The notes beneath the pieces were generated by a model that did no database searches, had not been told where the DNA came from, and saw only the letters and a list, made by a program, of their open reading frames with translations. Position numbers and translations under genes: made by a program. 53,922 bases of DNA, from the NCBI RefSeq assembly GCF_013385145.1, contig NZ_JABZEC010000007.1:1-53922 (forward strand), read 5' to 3'. This document shows positions 16,085-24,564 of this stretch, in pieces; the stretch's first letter is position 1, and each line of letters opens with the position of its first letter. The DNA is from Bombilactobacillus apium (GTDB lineage Bacteria > Bacillota > Bacilli > Lactobacillales > Lactobacillaceae).

Positions 16085-16780
16085 TTAGTCCGTATATTGA
16101 TTGAGATCTTGGGAGATATTTTGGAGATTAGTTTCAATTTGGGCGATATCAGCAGCATAAGTCTGGAGAGTAGTGACGTACTGGTCAATTTTATCTTCCG
16201 GGGTCCGAGTTTTATAACGGAGTTTATGCTCTAAGCTGGCCCACATATCCATCCCCATCGTTCGTAACTGAATCTCTACCGGAAGCCGGACACTCCCGCT
16301 GGTCTGATAAACGGGAACCAAGAGCACTAGGTGGAGACTGCGATAACCACTGGCTTTAGGATGGTGAATGTAATCTTTTCGCCGGATAATTTCTAGATCA
16401 GTCTGTTTATCTAATTCTTCTTCTATCGTGAAGACATCATCAGGATAATTAGTGACGACTCGCAGACCCGCGATATCGAAGATCTGTTCCTGAACACTTT
16501 TGATGGTCGGTGCCAGTTGTTTTTTGCGCATTTTGTTAATTAGGCTCTTGGGACTTTTGATTCGTGATTCCAGATGATGAATGGGATTATGCCAGTGCTG
16601 AGTTTGATATTCTTCATCAAGATTTTCTAGACGAGTTCCTAAAATGGCGCTCGCCGCATGACATTTTTGATAGTAATCTAGAAGTTCGCCAACTTGATTG
16701 GCTGATTCTGTTCCCACTAGGCGGCTTAGATCAGTTTGTAATTGCTGGACATTAAAAAGGTTCTTGTTTTCTGTAATCAT
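16085..16780 (-). CDS. relP: Small alarmone synthetase, RelP-like GTP pyrophosphokinase
   Basis: Makes (p)ppGpp from ATP and GDP or GTP. The 231 residues have only the synthetase domain: HNPIHHLESRIKSPKSLINK (RelP/YwaC type), FDIAGLRVV, KDYIHHPKASGYRSLHL (G-loop region and the conserved YRSLH) and EIQLRTMGMDMWASLEHK with the catalytic Glu in EIQLRT. There is no hydrolase, TGS or ACT domain. In Bacillus and Staphylococcus such enzymes respond to cell-wall stress. ATG 16780 follows GAAGGGA. It lies 27 bases after the anion transporter, probably on the same message. Confidence 0.9.
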   Translation of the reverse strand: MITENKNLFNVQQLQTDLSRLVGTESANQVGELLDYYQKCHAASAILGTRLENLDEEYQTQHWHNPIHHLESRIKSPKSLINKMRKKQLAPTIKSVQEQIFDIAGLRVVTNYPDDVFTIEEELDKQTDLEIIRRKDYIHHPKASGYRSLHLVLLVPVYQTSGSVRLPVEIQLRTMGMDMWASLEHKLRYKTRTPEDKIDQYVTTLQTYAADIAQIETNLQNISQDLNQYTD

Positions 16781-16807
16781 AATGATCCCTTCAGGAATGA
16801 TTTTTGC

Positions 16808-18223
16808 TTAATAAAGACCGAGAAGTTTCCACCATAAGAGACCGAGACCTGCAAAAAGGATAAATTCGACCACTGAAACTTCAAAGCCGACTCGCCACCA
16901 ATCCTTTTGCGTCGTATAGCCAGTTGCAAAATAGATCGAACCAGTTCCAGTTCCGTAGTGAGTAGTAGCAGGAGAAACACAAGTTAAGAGCGCCAACAAC
17001 ATCACCGTGACTAGGGGATTAGCTCCCATGGAAACTAAAACGGTGGCAAAGGGGAGGAAGAAGACTTGGAGATGGACTAAAACACTCGTGAAGAAATAGT
17101 GAATATAGAGATAGACAAGCATTAAAATCAAAAAGGCAACACTGAGGTTCAAGCCTTGCACGCTATCAGCAATTAGAATCTGGAACCATTTGACAACTTT
17201 GGTTTGAACCAGGTAGGTGGTCATCGCCATAATAATTGGCAGCCATAAGAAGATATCCCAAACCTTTTTTTCTTCAAGGACATCATCAATCTTAATTACT
17301 TGGCTAATAATCAAGAGGACTAAGCCGCTGCCGGCAATAGCCGTGTTATCGAGATGAGTCCATTTGGAAGTTGACCAGCCAATAATTGTGAGTAGAAAGA
17401 TGGCAGTCATCATTAGTTCTGAAGTTGATATTTTACCCATCGCTTGTAGTTGTTCCCGAGCAAATTTTTGGGCAGCCGGAATCTTAACTAATTCTGGCCG
17501 ATTTTGCGAGTAAATCACTAGGGGAACCAAAATTAAGGCCGCAATTACGGGAACACAAGCGTAAAGGAACCAACTCCCCCAGCTAACGTTGATGTGAAAG
17601 ACGGGCTTAGCTAGAGCCATGGCCAAGGGATTGGTCGCCATAGCTGTGAAAAAAAGAGCGCCAGCTAACAAATTGGTGTGGAAACTGGTCAAAATTAGAA
17701 AGGAACCGATCTTTCCTTCAGTGTGGTCTTGGGGATCGGAACCCAAAGCTTTAGCTAAAGACATAGTTATCGGATACATGATTCCCGCGCCCCGGGCATT
17801 GGTGTTCGGAACAAAAGGAGCCATGATTAAATCACAAGCGGTCAAAGTATAGGCTAAGGATAAGGAACTGCGACCAAAGCGAGCGATTAGGAAATAAGCG
17901 AGACGGGATCCTAAATTGGTAGTTCGAAAGCCAATGGCCATGAAAAAGGCGAACATAATCAGCCAGATAGCACTGTTTCCAAAACCGCCGTAAAGAGTTA
18001 CTGGAGGAATCGTGTTCGTAATCGCTAAACTGGCTAGGGCAATGAGACCCAAAACTGCTAGCGGCGCGATGCTCAAGAGGCAGCCAATAATGAAGCCGAC
18101 AAAGATCGCTAAAGTATGCCAACCTGAACTGGCAACTCCTGCAGGTACAGGGAGGAACCAGATAATTGCTGGAATTAAAATTAAGAGTCCAACTTTCCCG
18201 AATTGAATTGCTTTTTTGGTCAT
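16808..18223 (-). CDS. DASS-family anion (di/tricarboxylate) transporter
   Basis: A 471-residue membrane protein with about 12 hydrophobic segments, of the divalent anion:Na+ symporter family (CitT/SodiT1/YflS type). Marks are FGNSAIWLIMFAFFMAIGF early, APFVPNTNARGAGI (the first SNT-like ion-binding loop, with PNT-N), SFHTNLLAGALFFTAMATNP and the C-terminal THYGTGTGSIYFATGY. Relatives import or exchange malate, citrate, succinate or 2-oxoglutarate; the exact substrate cannot be read here. ATG 18223 follows AAAGGAG. It lies between plsC and relP on one strand with short gaps. Confidence 0.88.
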   Translation of the reverse strand: MTKKAIQFGKVGLLILIPAIIWFLPVPAGVASSGWHTLAIFVGFIIGCLLSIAPLAVLGLIALASLAITNTIPPVTLYGGFGNSAIWLIMFAFFMAIGFRTTNLGSRLAYFLIARFGRSSLSLAYTLTACDLIMAPFVPNTNARGAGIMYPITMSLAKALGSDPQDHTEGKIGSFLILTSFHTNLLAGALFFTAMATNPLAMALAKPVFHINVSWGSWFLYACVPVIAALILVPLVIYSQNRPELVKIPAAQKFAREQLQAMGKISTSELMMTAIFLLTIIGWSTSKWTHLDNTAIAGSGLVLLIISQVIKIDDVLEEKKVWDIFLWLPIIMAMTTYLVQTKVVKWFQILIADSVQGLNLSVAFLILMLVYLYIHYFFTSVLVHLQVFFLPFATVLVSMGANPLVTVMLLALLTCVSPATTHYGTGTGSIYFATGYTTQKDWWRVGFEVSVVEFILFAGLGLLWWKLLGLY

Positions 18224-18252
18224 TGGAAAATCTCCTTTAATTTAGATTAGAA

Positions 18253-18888
18253 CTAATGTGTCTTGGATTTTTTTGGTGGTTGATATTGGAAATTAGGATT
18301 AATTTGGTCGTCAAGTTGATCCCAAGCAGCTTGCATCTGTTGGTTAATCAATTCTGTATTTTCCGCGTTAACTTTTAACTTGTGTTCTAAGTAAATCGGT
18401 TGACCGAAGTTAATTGTACATCTTTGATGTTTTAAAAAGCCGGTAAATGTAAGGGGGCCTTGATAAACCACCGGAACAAGTGGCTTTTGCGCAAGCTTAC
18501 TAATTAAGACGGCACCTCCTTTCAGTTGGCTAGAGTAGCGAGTTCCCGAAGGAAACATGATTAGACTTAATTGCCGTTTGGTTAAATCTTTCACCGGCGT
18601 CTTAATAGTTGATGGTCCTGGATGTTGACGATCAACCGGAAAAGCGTTGGCGTGGCGTAAAATAAAAGCTAGAAGAGGATTTTTAAAAAGTTCCTTCTTG
18701 GCCATAAAGGCACAGGGAGTGGGACTAACAGCTAAAGCAAATAATAAGGGTTCCCACCAAGTACGGTGGGGTGCTACTATGATATAGGATTCTTTTTGGG
18801 GAAGATTGTTTTGTCCCCGAAAATCCTGACGCCCATTGAGGAAGAAAATAATCACTCGGACAATAGGTACAATAATTTTGTAAAACAT
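18253..18888 (-). CDS. plsC: PlsC-type 1-acylglycerol-3-phosphate acyltransferase
   Basis: Transfers an acyl group to lysophosphatidic acid to make phosphatidic acid at the inner face of the membrane. The 211 residues begin with a hydrophobic helix (IVPIVRVIIFFLN). The usual catalytic motif HxxxxD is HRTWWE here (His41, Glu46), so the Asp is replaced by Glu. The glycerol-phosphate motif is FPSGTR (112-117) instead of FPEGTR. PVDRQHPG and LVPVVYQG are also typical. The two changes may define a subgroup with altered substrate, or a paralogue beside a standard PlsC elsewhere. ATG 18888 follows GAGG and is divergent from trmN6. Confidence 0.87.
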   Translation of the reverse strand: MFYKIIVPIVRVIIFFLNGRQDFRGQNNLPQKESYIIVAPHRTWWEPLLFALAVSPTPCAFMAKKELFKNPLLAFILRHANAFPVDRQHPGPSTIKTPVKDLTKRQLSLIMFPSGTRYSSQLKGGAVLISKLAQKPLVPVVYQGPLTFTGFLKHQRCTINFGQPIYLEHKLKVNAENTELINQQMQAAWDQLDDQINPNFQYQPPKKSKTH

Positions 18889-18947
18889 AACTAAACCTCA
18901 ATTTTTTAGATTTCAAAGATATTATAGCAAATTCAAAGGATAGATTA

Positions 18948-19679
18948 ATGGTGAAAACAAAAGAACAAATCCCCGGATTTGATTTAACAATTTTTCAGGA
19001 TACCGATTTATTTCGGAGCTCAGTCGATTCACTTTTTTTGGCTCATTGGGTAGCAATTCGTCCCCAACAAAAATTAGTCGATTTATGTAGCGGTTGTGGG
19101 GTGATTGGGCTTTGCCTAGCTAAGAAATTTCAGTGTCCTACAGTTCTAATTGAAATTCAAGAAGCTTTAGCTCGACTAGGTCAAGAAGCAATTAACTACA
19201 ATCACTTACAAGATCAGGTGCAATTAATTAATAGTAACCTCAAGTTAGCTTTGAATTATTTAGAACATGATAGTGTTGATGTGATTACTTGTAATCCGCC
19301 TTATTTTTCGGCAATGGCTAGTCCGCAACTGGGTCAGTCCAATTCGCAAAATATTGCTCGGCATGAACTTTATTTTGATTTACCCCTTTTAGGGAAAATT
19401 AGTAGTCGATTATTAAAAGACAATGGTTGTTTATATCTAGTTTATCGTCCGGATCGCTTACTAGAATTGGCTCAAGTTCTGCAAGAATATCATCTCCCAA
19501 TTAAAGAATTACGTTTCATCTACCCTCATCAAAATGACCGCGCTAATTTAGTCTTAATTAAGTGCCGCAAAACCATGAGAACTAATGGTCTACGAGTTCA
19601 GCCGGGATTAGTAACTTATCAAGCCGACGGAACTTATACCCAAGAGGTGCGAGATTTCCTTCATGTCCCTACAAAATAA
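18948..19679 (+). CDS. trmN6: tRNA1(Val) adenine-37 N6-methyltransferase-like (TrmN6/YabB)
   Basis: A 243-residue SAM-dependent methyltransferase. The SAM-binding strand is VDLCSGCGVIGLCLA (residues about 45-59) and the N6-adenine motif is NPPY in DVITCNPPYF near residue 119. This combination with the following GIY-YIG gene is the conserved yabB-yazA pair of Firmicutes. Related enzymes methylate A37 of tRNA(Val), but the exact target in Gram-positive bacteria is less certain. ATG 18948 follows AAAGGA. The stop overlaps the start of yazA by 17 bases. Confidence 0.9.
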   Translation: MVKTKEQIPGFDLTIFQDTDLFRSSVDSLFLAHWVAIRPQQKLVDLCSGCGVIGLCLAKKFQCPTVLIEIQEALARLGQEAINYNHLQDQVQLINSNLKLALNYLEHDSVDVITCNPPYFSAMASPQLGQSNSQNIARHELYFDLPLLGKISSRLLKDNGCLYLVYRPDRLLELAQVLQEYHLPIKELRFIYPHQNDRANLVLIKCRKTMRTNGLRVQPGLVTYQADGTYTQEVRDFLHVPTK

Positions 19680-19929
19680 TTATTCCGTATATATTGTTGA
19701 ATGTGCTGATCGAACCCTCTATACAGGTATTTCCAATAATGTTTCAGCGCGGATTAAAACCCACAATTTAGGAAAAGGGGCTAAATACACTCGGGTGCGC
19801 CGACCGGTTCAGTTGCGTTATCAAGAATTTGTCGGGACTCGCTCCCAAGCCCAAAAAAGAGAAGCGGAAATCAAACATTATTCACGCCAAGAAAAATTCC
19901 GTCTTATCACTCAAAAAAGAGGCAATTAA
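19663..19929 (+). CDS. yazA: GIY-YIG domain protein, YazA/UPF0213 family
   Basis: The 88 residues form a single GIY-YIG nuclease-like domain: YSVYIVECADRTLYTGISNN (the GIY equivalent is VYI with YTG), then RIKTHNLGKGAKYTRVRRPV with the conserved Arg/His, and REAEIKHYSR with the conserved Glu. This size and layout is the YazA/UhbI group, housekeeping proteins of unclear role, not a homing endonuclease. ATG 19663 lies inside the end of trmN6, so translation is coupled. Confidence 0.92.
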   Translation: MSLQNNYSVYIVECADRTLYTGISNNVSARIKTHNLGKGAKYTRVRRPVQLRYQEFVGTRSQAQKREAEIKHYSRQEKFRLITQKRGN

Positions 19930-19954
19930 TCTAAAATATAAGGGGAGGATTCGG

Positions 19955-20426
19955 ATGCAATTTCAATTAAAAAGATTCATCAATTATAAACTAACTTTAA
20001 TTATTTTGTTAATTTTTTCCGAGCTGGGGTGGTCTTTGATTAAACCAACCAGTAAAAGCTGCCAGCCAAATCAATCAGAAATTTACGGCCACCTCCAAAA
20101 TTGATCAATTGCCAATGCCTGTCTTGTCTCAAAGTCCAAAAAGATCAATTTCATTTCCGAAACAATTTCCTCTGAAAGATAAAATTACTCCGATTACAGA
20201 TTGGACAACTCTGGAAACTATTTATACTTTCTCGGCCACAGCAACTGATTCCACGGAAGATGAGGTCAGTCCGACATATTATTCGGTGACTTTACCCGCT
20301 GATAATCTGCAGGTTCAATTAACAGGGGTTTCAGCAATTAAATTATGTCAATATTCAGTAACTTTATCTTACAGTTTAGAAGAAGCTAAGCTGGCTACAG
20401 CACCAGCAGTCAAGCATCGCTCTTAG
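19955..20426 (+). pseudogene. Small secreted or membrane-anchored protein, frameshifted (possible WxL-like)
   Basis: ATG 19955 behind AGGGGAGGA encodes MQFQLKRFINYKLTLIILLI, a clear signal or anchor helix, and stops at 20104. An overlapping frame then continues to 20426 with DWTTLETIYTFSATATDSTE and LPADNLQVQLTGVSAIK, ending YSVTLSYSLEEAKLATAP. One frameshift would join them into about 155 residues. The C-terminal pattern resembles the closing strands of the WxL pseudogene at 15690-15907 (NNAIQVKVAKQSTRLGEFSTT, then NFELTTEP). I see it as a relic of another cell-surface protein; a WxL relation is an inference. Confidence 0.5.
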
Positions 20427-20477
20427 AATTAATTCCTAGTGACTTAAAAAATACTTCCAAAGTAAGACTTCCAGTTC

Positions 20478-20506
20478 TTGCAATTTAGCTTTAGTTCGAG
20501 TAGAAT
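20478..20506 (+). promoter_or_regulatory. rpsB promoter
   Basis: TTGCAA (20478-20483) and TAGAAT (20501-20506) are separated by 17 bases. Transcription would give a leader of about 100 nt before rpsB. Confidence 0.7.
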
Positions 20507-20539
20507 TTAAATGCTGTTTTAAATACGCACGTCAAATGA

Positions 20540-20574
20540 GAGATTATTGGTGCACTTTAGGTGTGGTTAATCTC
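20540..20574 (+). ncRNA. Structured rpsB leader (possible S2 autoregulatory site)
   Basis: GAGATTA (20540-20546) pairs with TAATCTC (20568-20574) around an interior with a possible CAC-GTG inner helix. It lies in the leader, 40 bases before the ATG. Ribosomal protein S2 often represses its own operon through the leader; whether this hairpin serves that is inference. Confidence 0.4.
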
Positions 20575-20613
20575 GGTTAGTTTGGCGGTGGACAAAACCA
20601 TGGAGGAATTAAA

Positions 20614-21378
20614 ATGTCTGTTTTATCAATGAAACAATTGCTTGAAGCCGGAGTTCACTTCGGTCACCAAACTCGGCGTTGGAACCCGAAGATGAAGCCG
20701 TATATCTTTACTCAAAGAAATGGTATCTACATCATCGACTTACAAAAGACCGTGCACATGATTGACGATGCTTACAACTTTGTCAAAGATGTTGCCGCTG
20801 ATGATGGAGTTTTCTTATTCGTTGGAACCAAGAAACAAGCGCAAGATTCCATTGCTGAAGAAGCAACTCGGGCTGGCCAATACTATGTTAACCATCGTTG
20901 GTTAGGTGGAACCTTGACTAACTGGGATACCATCCAAAGCCGGATCAAGCGTTTGAAGCAAATTAAAAAGATGGCAGCTGACGGTACTTTTGAACGTCTT
21001 CCTAAGAAAGAAGCTGCTTTATTAGTTAAGCAACAACAAAAATTAGAGAAGTTCTTGGGCGGAATTGAAGATATGCCAAGAATCCCTGATGTAATGTTTA
21101 TTGTTGATCCTCATAAAGAAAATATTGCCGTTAAAGAAGCTCATAAATTGAATATTCCGATTGTGGCCATGGTTGATACCAATACCGACCCTGACGATAT
21201 CGATGTTATTATCCCATCAAACGATGATGCCATTCGGGCCGTTCGTTTATTAACTTCCAAGATGGCTGATGCGATTGTTGAAGGCCGTCAAGGTGAAGAT
21301 GATCTTGATGTTCCTGAAGAACAAACGACTTCCCAAGCCAATCCAGAAGCTGCTCAAGACGAGAACGAAGCCAAATAG
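20614..21378 (+). CDS. rpsB: 30S ribosomal protein S2
   Basis: The 254 residues begin [20 protein letters not shown], the S2 signature, followed by [20 protein letters not shown] and the [13 protein letters not shown] motif near residue 93. The tail is acidic ([20 protein letters not shown]), as in other lactobacilli. S2 sits at the head-body junction of the small subunit. ATG 20614 follows GGAGGAA. It begins the rpsB-tsf-pyrH-frr block, with an intrinsic terminator between it and tsf. Confidence 0.98.
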   Translation: MSVLSMKQLLEAGVHFGHQTRRWNPKMKPYIFTQRNGIYIIDLQKTVHMIDDAYNFVKDVAADDGVFLFVGTKKQAQDSIAEEATRAGQYYVNHRWLGGTLTNWDTIQSRIKRLKQIKKMAADGTFERLPKKEAALLVKQQQKLEKFLGGIEDMPRIPDVMFIVDPHKENIAVKEAHKLNIPIVAMVDTNTDPDDIDVIIPSNDDAIRAVRLLTSKMADAIVEGRQGEDDLDVPEEQTTSQANPEAAQDENEAK

Positions 21379-21398
21379 ATAACTGTGATTGATGAAGA

Positions 21399-21430
21399 AA
21401 CTATCTGGCTTTAAGTCCAGATAGTTTTTT
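21399..21430 (+). terminator. Terminator/attenuator between rpsB and tsf
   Basis: AACTATCTGG (21399-21408) pairs perfectly with CCAGATAGTT (21417-21426), followed by TTTT. Partial read-through would keep tsf below or near S2 levels. Confidence 0.85.
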
Positions 21431-21464
21431 CGGATTTTAGAGACCTTATTTAAAGGAGAAGAAA

Positions 21465-22343
21465 ATGACAAAAATTACTGCTGCGCAAGTAAAAGAATTA
21501 CGTGATCGAACCAGTGTTGGAATGATGGATGCTAAGAAGGCCCTTGTTGCCGCTGACGGCGATATGCAAAAAGCAATTGATGAATTACGTGAAAAAGGTG
21601 TCGCTAAGGCTGCCAAGAAGAGTGGACGGATTGCCGCTGAAGGTTTAGCGACGGTGAAAATTCAAGCTAATGATGCTGTTTTGCTGGAAGTTAACTCGGA
21701 AACTGACTTCGTAGCTTCAAATGAAAAATTCACTACTTTAGTTGCGGAAATTGCAGAAGCAATTGTAGCTCAAAAACCAGCTGATGTCGCTGCTGCCTTG
21801 CAATTAACTTTGGCTGATGGTTCAACCGTGGAAGCCGCAATTACGAACCTAACTGCTGTGATTGGTGAGAAGATTACTTTGCGGCGTTTTGAAGTGGTTA
21901 CCAAGAATGATGATCAAACCTTTGGTTCCTATTTGCACAACGGTGGTCAAGTAGCTGTTTTAGTTGTCTTAGATGGTGCCGACAGTGAAACTGCTCATGA
22001 TGTTGCGATGCACGTGGCTGCAATTAATCCGGAATACTTGAGTCGTGAAGAAGTGCCGGCCGCAACTTTGGATCACCAACGGGAAGTCTTCACTAAGGAA
22101 ACCTTAAACGAAGGTAAGCCGGAAAAAATCGTGCCAAAGATTGTTGAAGGTCGGTTGAACAAGTATCTTTCTGAAATTAGTTTAGCCGATCAAGACTTTG
22201 TTAAAGATCCTGACCAAACTGTGGCCCAATATGTAGCCTCAAAGAAGGGACAACTGGTTTCCTTTAAGCGCTATGAAGTTGGTGAAGGAATCGAAAAGAA
22301 ACAAGAAAACTTTGTTGACGAAGTTATGGGTCAAATCAATTAA
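21465..22343 (+). CDS. tsf: Elongation factor Ts
   Basis: Exchanges GDP for GTP on EF-Tu. The 292 residues open with the UBA-like N-terminal module containing [17 protein letters not shown], followed by the conserved core [14 protein letters not shown] near residues 74-87 and [16 protein letters not shown]. The coiled region and C-terminal module are complete. ATG 21465 follows AAAGGAGAAG. It lies 35 bases after the attenuator behind rpsB and is followed by its own terminator. Confidence 0.98.
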   Translation: MTKITAAQVKELRDRTSVGMMDAKKALVAADGDMQKAIDELREKGVAKAAKKSGRIAAEGLATVKIQANDAVLLEVNSETDFVASNEKFTTLVAEIAEAIVAQKPADVAAALQLTLADGSTVEAAITNLTAVIGEKITLRRFEVVTKNDDQTFGSYLHNGGQVAVLVVLDGADSETAHDVAMHVAAINPEYLSREEVPAATLDHQREVFTKETLNEGKPEKIVPKIVEGRLNKYLSEISLADQDFVKDPDQTVAQYVASKKGQLVSFKRYEVGEGIEKKQENFVDEVMGQIN

Positions 22344-22367
22344 AAAGCGCAGTTGCGCTTTTTTTTT
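22342..22367 (+). terminator. Intrinsic terminator after tsf
   Basis: AAGCGCA and TGCGCTT form a tight hairpin with a GT loop followed by nine T. It starts right at the tsf stop codon. Confidence 0.88.
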
Positions 22368-22382
22368 GGAGTTATTTACCGG

Positions 22383-22416
22383 ACCACCCGAAACGGGTCG
22401 TGGGTTATGGTAAAAT
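22383..22416 (+). promoter_or_regulatory. Hairpin and -10 box in front of pyrH
   Basis: ACCACCCG (22383-22390) and CGGGTCGTGG (22394-22403) form an imperfect GC-rich inverted repeat with an AAA loop. A -10-like TAAAAT follows at 22411-22416 with TGG before it (extended -10 type). This probably is the separate pyrH-frr promoter, with the palindrome where a -35 would lie, so a regulator might bind there. Confidence 0.45.
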
Positions 22417-22444
22417 AAACGAAAGAAATTGAAGGAGTTTATTT

Positions 22445-23167
22445 ATGGCTGTTAAATATAAACGAATCGTTTTGAAGTTGAGTGGGGAAGCTTTGGCCGG
22501 GGAAAAAGGATTTGGAATTAATCCACCCGTAATTGCAGCTATTGCCGAACAAATTAAACAAGTTCATGAATTAGAAGTTCAAATTGCAATTGTTTGTGGC
22601 GGAGGTAACATTTGGCGTGGTGAAACCGGTGCGGAAATGGGAATGGATCGAGCCCAAGCTGATTACATGGGAATGTTAGCAACCGTGATGAATGGTCTAG
22701 CTCTCCAAGATGGTTTGGAGAACGCTGGAGTACCGACTCGGGTGCAAACTTCGATTGAAATGCGTCAAGTAGCTGAACCCTATATTCGCCGGCGGGCAAT
22801 TAGAAATCTCGAAAAAAATCGAGTTGTTATTTTTTCTGGTGGAACTGGTAGTCCCTATTTTTCAACGGATACCACTTCGGTTCTTCGGGCAGCTGAAATT
22901 GAAGCTGATGTGATTTTAATGGCCAAAAATGGGGTCGATGGGGTTTATTCAGCTGATCCCCAAAAAGATCCGCACGCTAAAAAATATCAAGAATTAACGC
23001 AATTAGATGTGATTAACAAGAAGCTAGGAGTCATGGATTCAACCGCTAGTTCTTTATCAATGGATAATAATATTCCACTAGTTGTTTTTAATTTAAATGA
23101 ACCTGGTAATATTCTTCGGGCTGTTCAAGGCGAAGCAATTGGTACGACCATTACAGGAGGAAAGTAA
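22445..23167 (+). CDS. pyrH: UMP kinase PyrH
   Basis: Phosphorylates UMP to UDP; a hexameric amino-acid-kinase-fold enzyme, not related to eukaryotic UMP/CMP kinases. The 240 residues show [15 protein letters not shown] near residue 11, [10 protein letters not shown] (phosphate loop), the UMP-site helix [31 protein letters not shown] and [14 protein letters not shown] 22445 follows GAAGGAG. It precedes frr by 2 bases, the usual pyrH-frr pair. Confidence 0.98.
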   Translation: MAVKYKRIVLKLSGEALAGEKGFGINPPVIAAIAEQIKQVHELEVQIAIVCGGGNIWRGETGAEMGMDRAQADYMGMLATVMNGLALQDGLENAGVPTRVQTSIEMRQVAEPYIRRRAIRNLEKNRVVIFSGGTGSPYFSTDTTSVLRAAEIEADVILMAKNGVDGVYSADPQKDPHAKKYQELTQLDVINKKLGVMDSTASSLSMDNNIPLVVFNLNEPGNILRAVQGEAIGTTITGGK

Positions 23168-23169
23168 GC

Positions 23170-23727
23170 ATGACGGCAACAATTATTAAAGAAACTGAAA
23201 TTCATATGGAAAAAGGCTTGCAGGCTCTGCAAAGAGAATTAGGACAGATTCGAGCTGGCCGGGCAAATGCTAGTATTTTAAACGGGATTAACGTTGAATA
23301 TTATGGAGCTGAAGTACCGATTAACCAAGTAGCTTCAATTAGTATTCCAGAAGCCAGGGTCATTTTGGTGACTCCTTTTGATAAGTCAGCTTTAAAAGAT
23401 ATCGAAAAAGCTCTCTTGATGTCCGATATTGGGATTAATCCGGCGAATGATGGTAGTGTGATTCGTTTAGTGATTCCCCAATTAACCGGGGAACGGCGCC
23501 AAGAATTGGCTAAAGAAGTGGGCAAGATTGCCGAGACAGCGAAAGTGGGTATTCGCAATATTCGTCGGGAAGCAATGGATAAGTTAAAGAAGCAACAAAA
23601 AAATAATGAGATTACTGATGATGAAATGCACGACCTAGAAAAGCAAGTTCAAAAAATTACCGATCAGAATGTTCAAGGAATTGATCAAATTGCTGCCAAA
23701 AAATCAGAAGAACTTGTCGAGGTGTAG
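23170..23727 (+). CDS. frr: Ribosome recycling factor
   Basis: Splits post-termination ribosomes together with EF-G. The 185 residues are the standard length: [18 protein letters not shown] with the conserved Arg/Gly/Arg of the long helix bundle, [38 protein letters not shown], and the final helix with VQKITDQNV. Its ATG lies 3 bases after the pyrH stop, behind AGGAGG located at the end of pyrH. A terminator follows. Confidence 0.98.
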   Translation: MTATIIKETEIHMEKGLQALQRELGQIRAGRANASILNGINVEYYGAEVPINQVASISIPEARVILVTPFDKSALKDIEKALLMSDIGINPANDGSVIRLVIPQLTGERRQELAKEVGKIAETAKVGIRNIRREAMDKLKKQQKNNEITDDEMHDLEKQVQKITDQNVQGIDQIAAKKSEELVEV

Positions 23728-23752
23728 ACAAATAATCAGTTTTCTAAGGCCC

Positions 23753-23790
23753 AAAAAGACCGGACTTGTAAGATTGCCACGGTCTTTTTG
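23753..23790 (+). terminator. Intrinsic terminator after frr
   Basis: AAAAAGACCG (23753-23762) pairs with CGGTCTTTTT (23780-23789). The lower stem doubles as the T-run, so it can work in either direction. It separates pyrH-frr from the uppS block. Confidence 0.75.
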
Positions 23791-23822
23791 TCCGTTAAAT
23801 TACCGACTGAGGAGTTGACTTT

Positions 23823-24554
23823 ATGGTCAAAATGAACGTACCGCAACATGTGGCAATTATAATGGATGGTAATGGTCGCTGGGCTCAACAACGAGGCTTA
23901 CCCCGAATTGCCGGGCATCGTGCAGGCATGAATAATTTACAGACGATTGCGCAAACAGCCAGTGATTTAGGGATCAAGGCTTTAAGTGTTTATGCTTTTT
24001 CGACAGAAAATTGGACTCGTCCATCTAAGGAAGTTCGTTTTTTGATGAACTTACCGATTGATTTCTTTGGGACTTTTATGCCCCGGCTAATGAAAAATCA
24101 AACTCGAGTAACGATTACAGGTGATTTAACGACCCTTCCGTCCAAGACTCGCCAAGTTTGTGAACGAGCAATTGATCAGACCCGTAATAATACGGGTTTA
24201 ATCTTAAATTTTGCCTTTAACTATGGAGCGCGCAAAGATCTACTCCAAGCGATAAGGCATCTTGGTCAGGACTACCAAAGTCAAGGAAAGGATTGGTCTG
24301 ACCTTGATGAAGCCACTTTTTCCCAGTATCTACAGACAGCCCAATTAGGTTTTTTACAAAATCCAGATTTGTTAATCCGGACTAGCGGGGAAGAAAGGCT
24401 TTCTAACTTTTATCTGTGGGAACTAGCCTATGCGGAATTAGTCTTCTCTTCAGAATATTGGCCTGATTATTCTCCCGCTAATTTAAAACGGGATTTAGAG
24501 ATTTTTAATCACCGTCAGCGTCGTTTTGGCGGTCTTGAACAAACTGAGAAATGA
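23823..24554 (+). CDS. uppS: Isoprenyl transferase (undecaprenyl diphosphate synthase)
   Basis: Builds the C55 lipid carrier for wall polymers from FPP and IPP. The 243 residues carry the cis-prenyltransferase motifs IMDGNGRWAQ with catalytic Asp15, GHRAGMNNL, LSVYAFSTENWTRP near 58-71, and DLLIRTSGEERLSNFYLWEL with the IPP-binding Arg residues. ATG 23823 follows GAGGAG; a second ATG four codons on (23835) is possible. The stop lies 10 bases before cdsA, so the two are on one message. Confidence 0.97.
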   Translation: MVKMNVPQHVAIIMDGNGRWAQQRGLPRIAGHRAGMNNLQTIAQTASDLGIKALSVYAFSTENWTRPSKEVRFLMNLPIDFFGTFMPRLMKNQTRVTITGDLTTLPSKTRQVCERAIDQTRNNTGLILNFAFNYGARKDLLQAIRHLGQDYQSQGKDWSDLDEATFSQYLQTAQLGFLQNPDLLIRTSGEERLSNFYLWELAYAELVFSSEYWPDYSPANLKRDLEIFNHRQRRFGGLEQTEK

Positions 24555-24564
24555 GGTTCACCCT

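Noticed and set aside
19663-19929. GIY-YIG protein as a homing endonuclease or mobile element
   Set aside because: Length and neighbour (trmN6) match the conserved yabB-yazA pair; there is no intron or insertion context.
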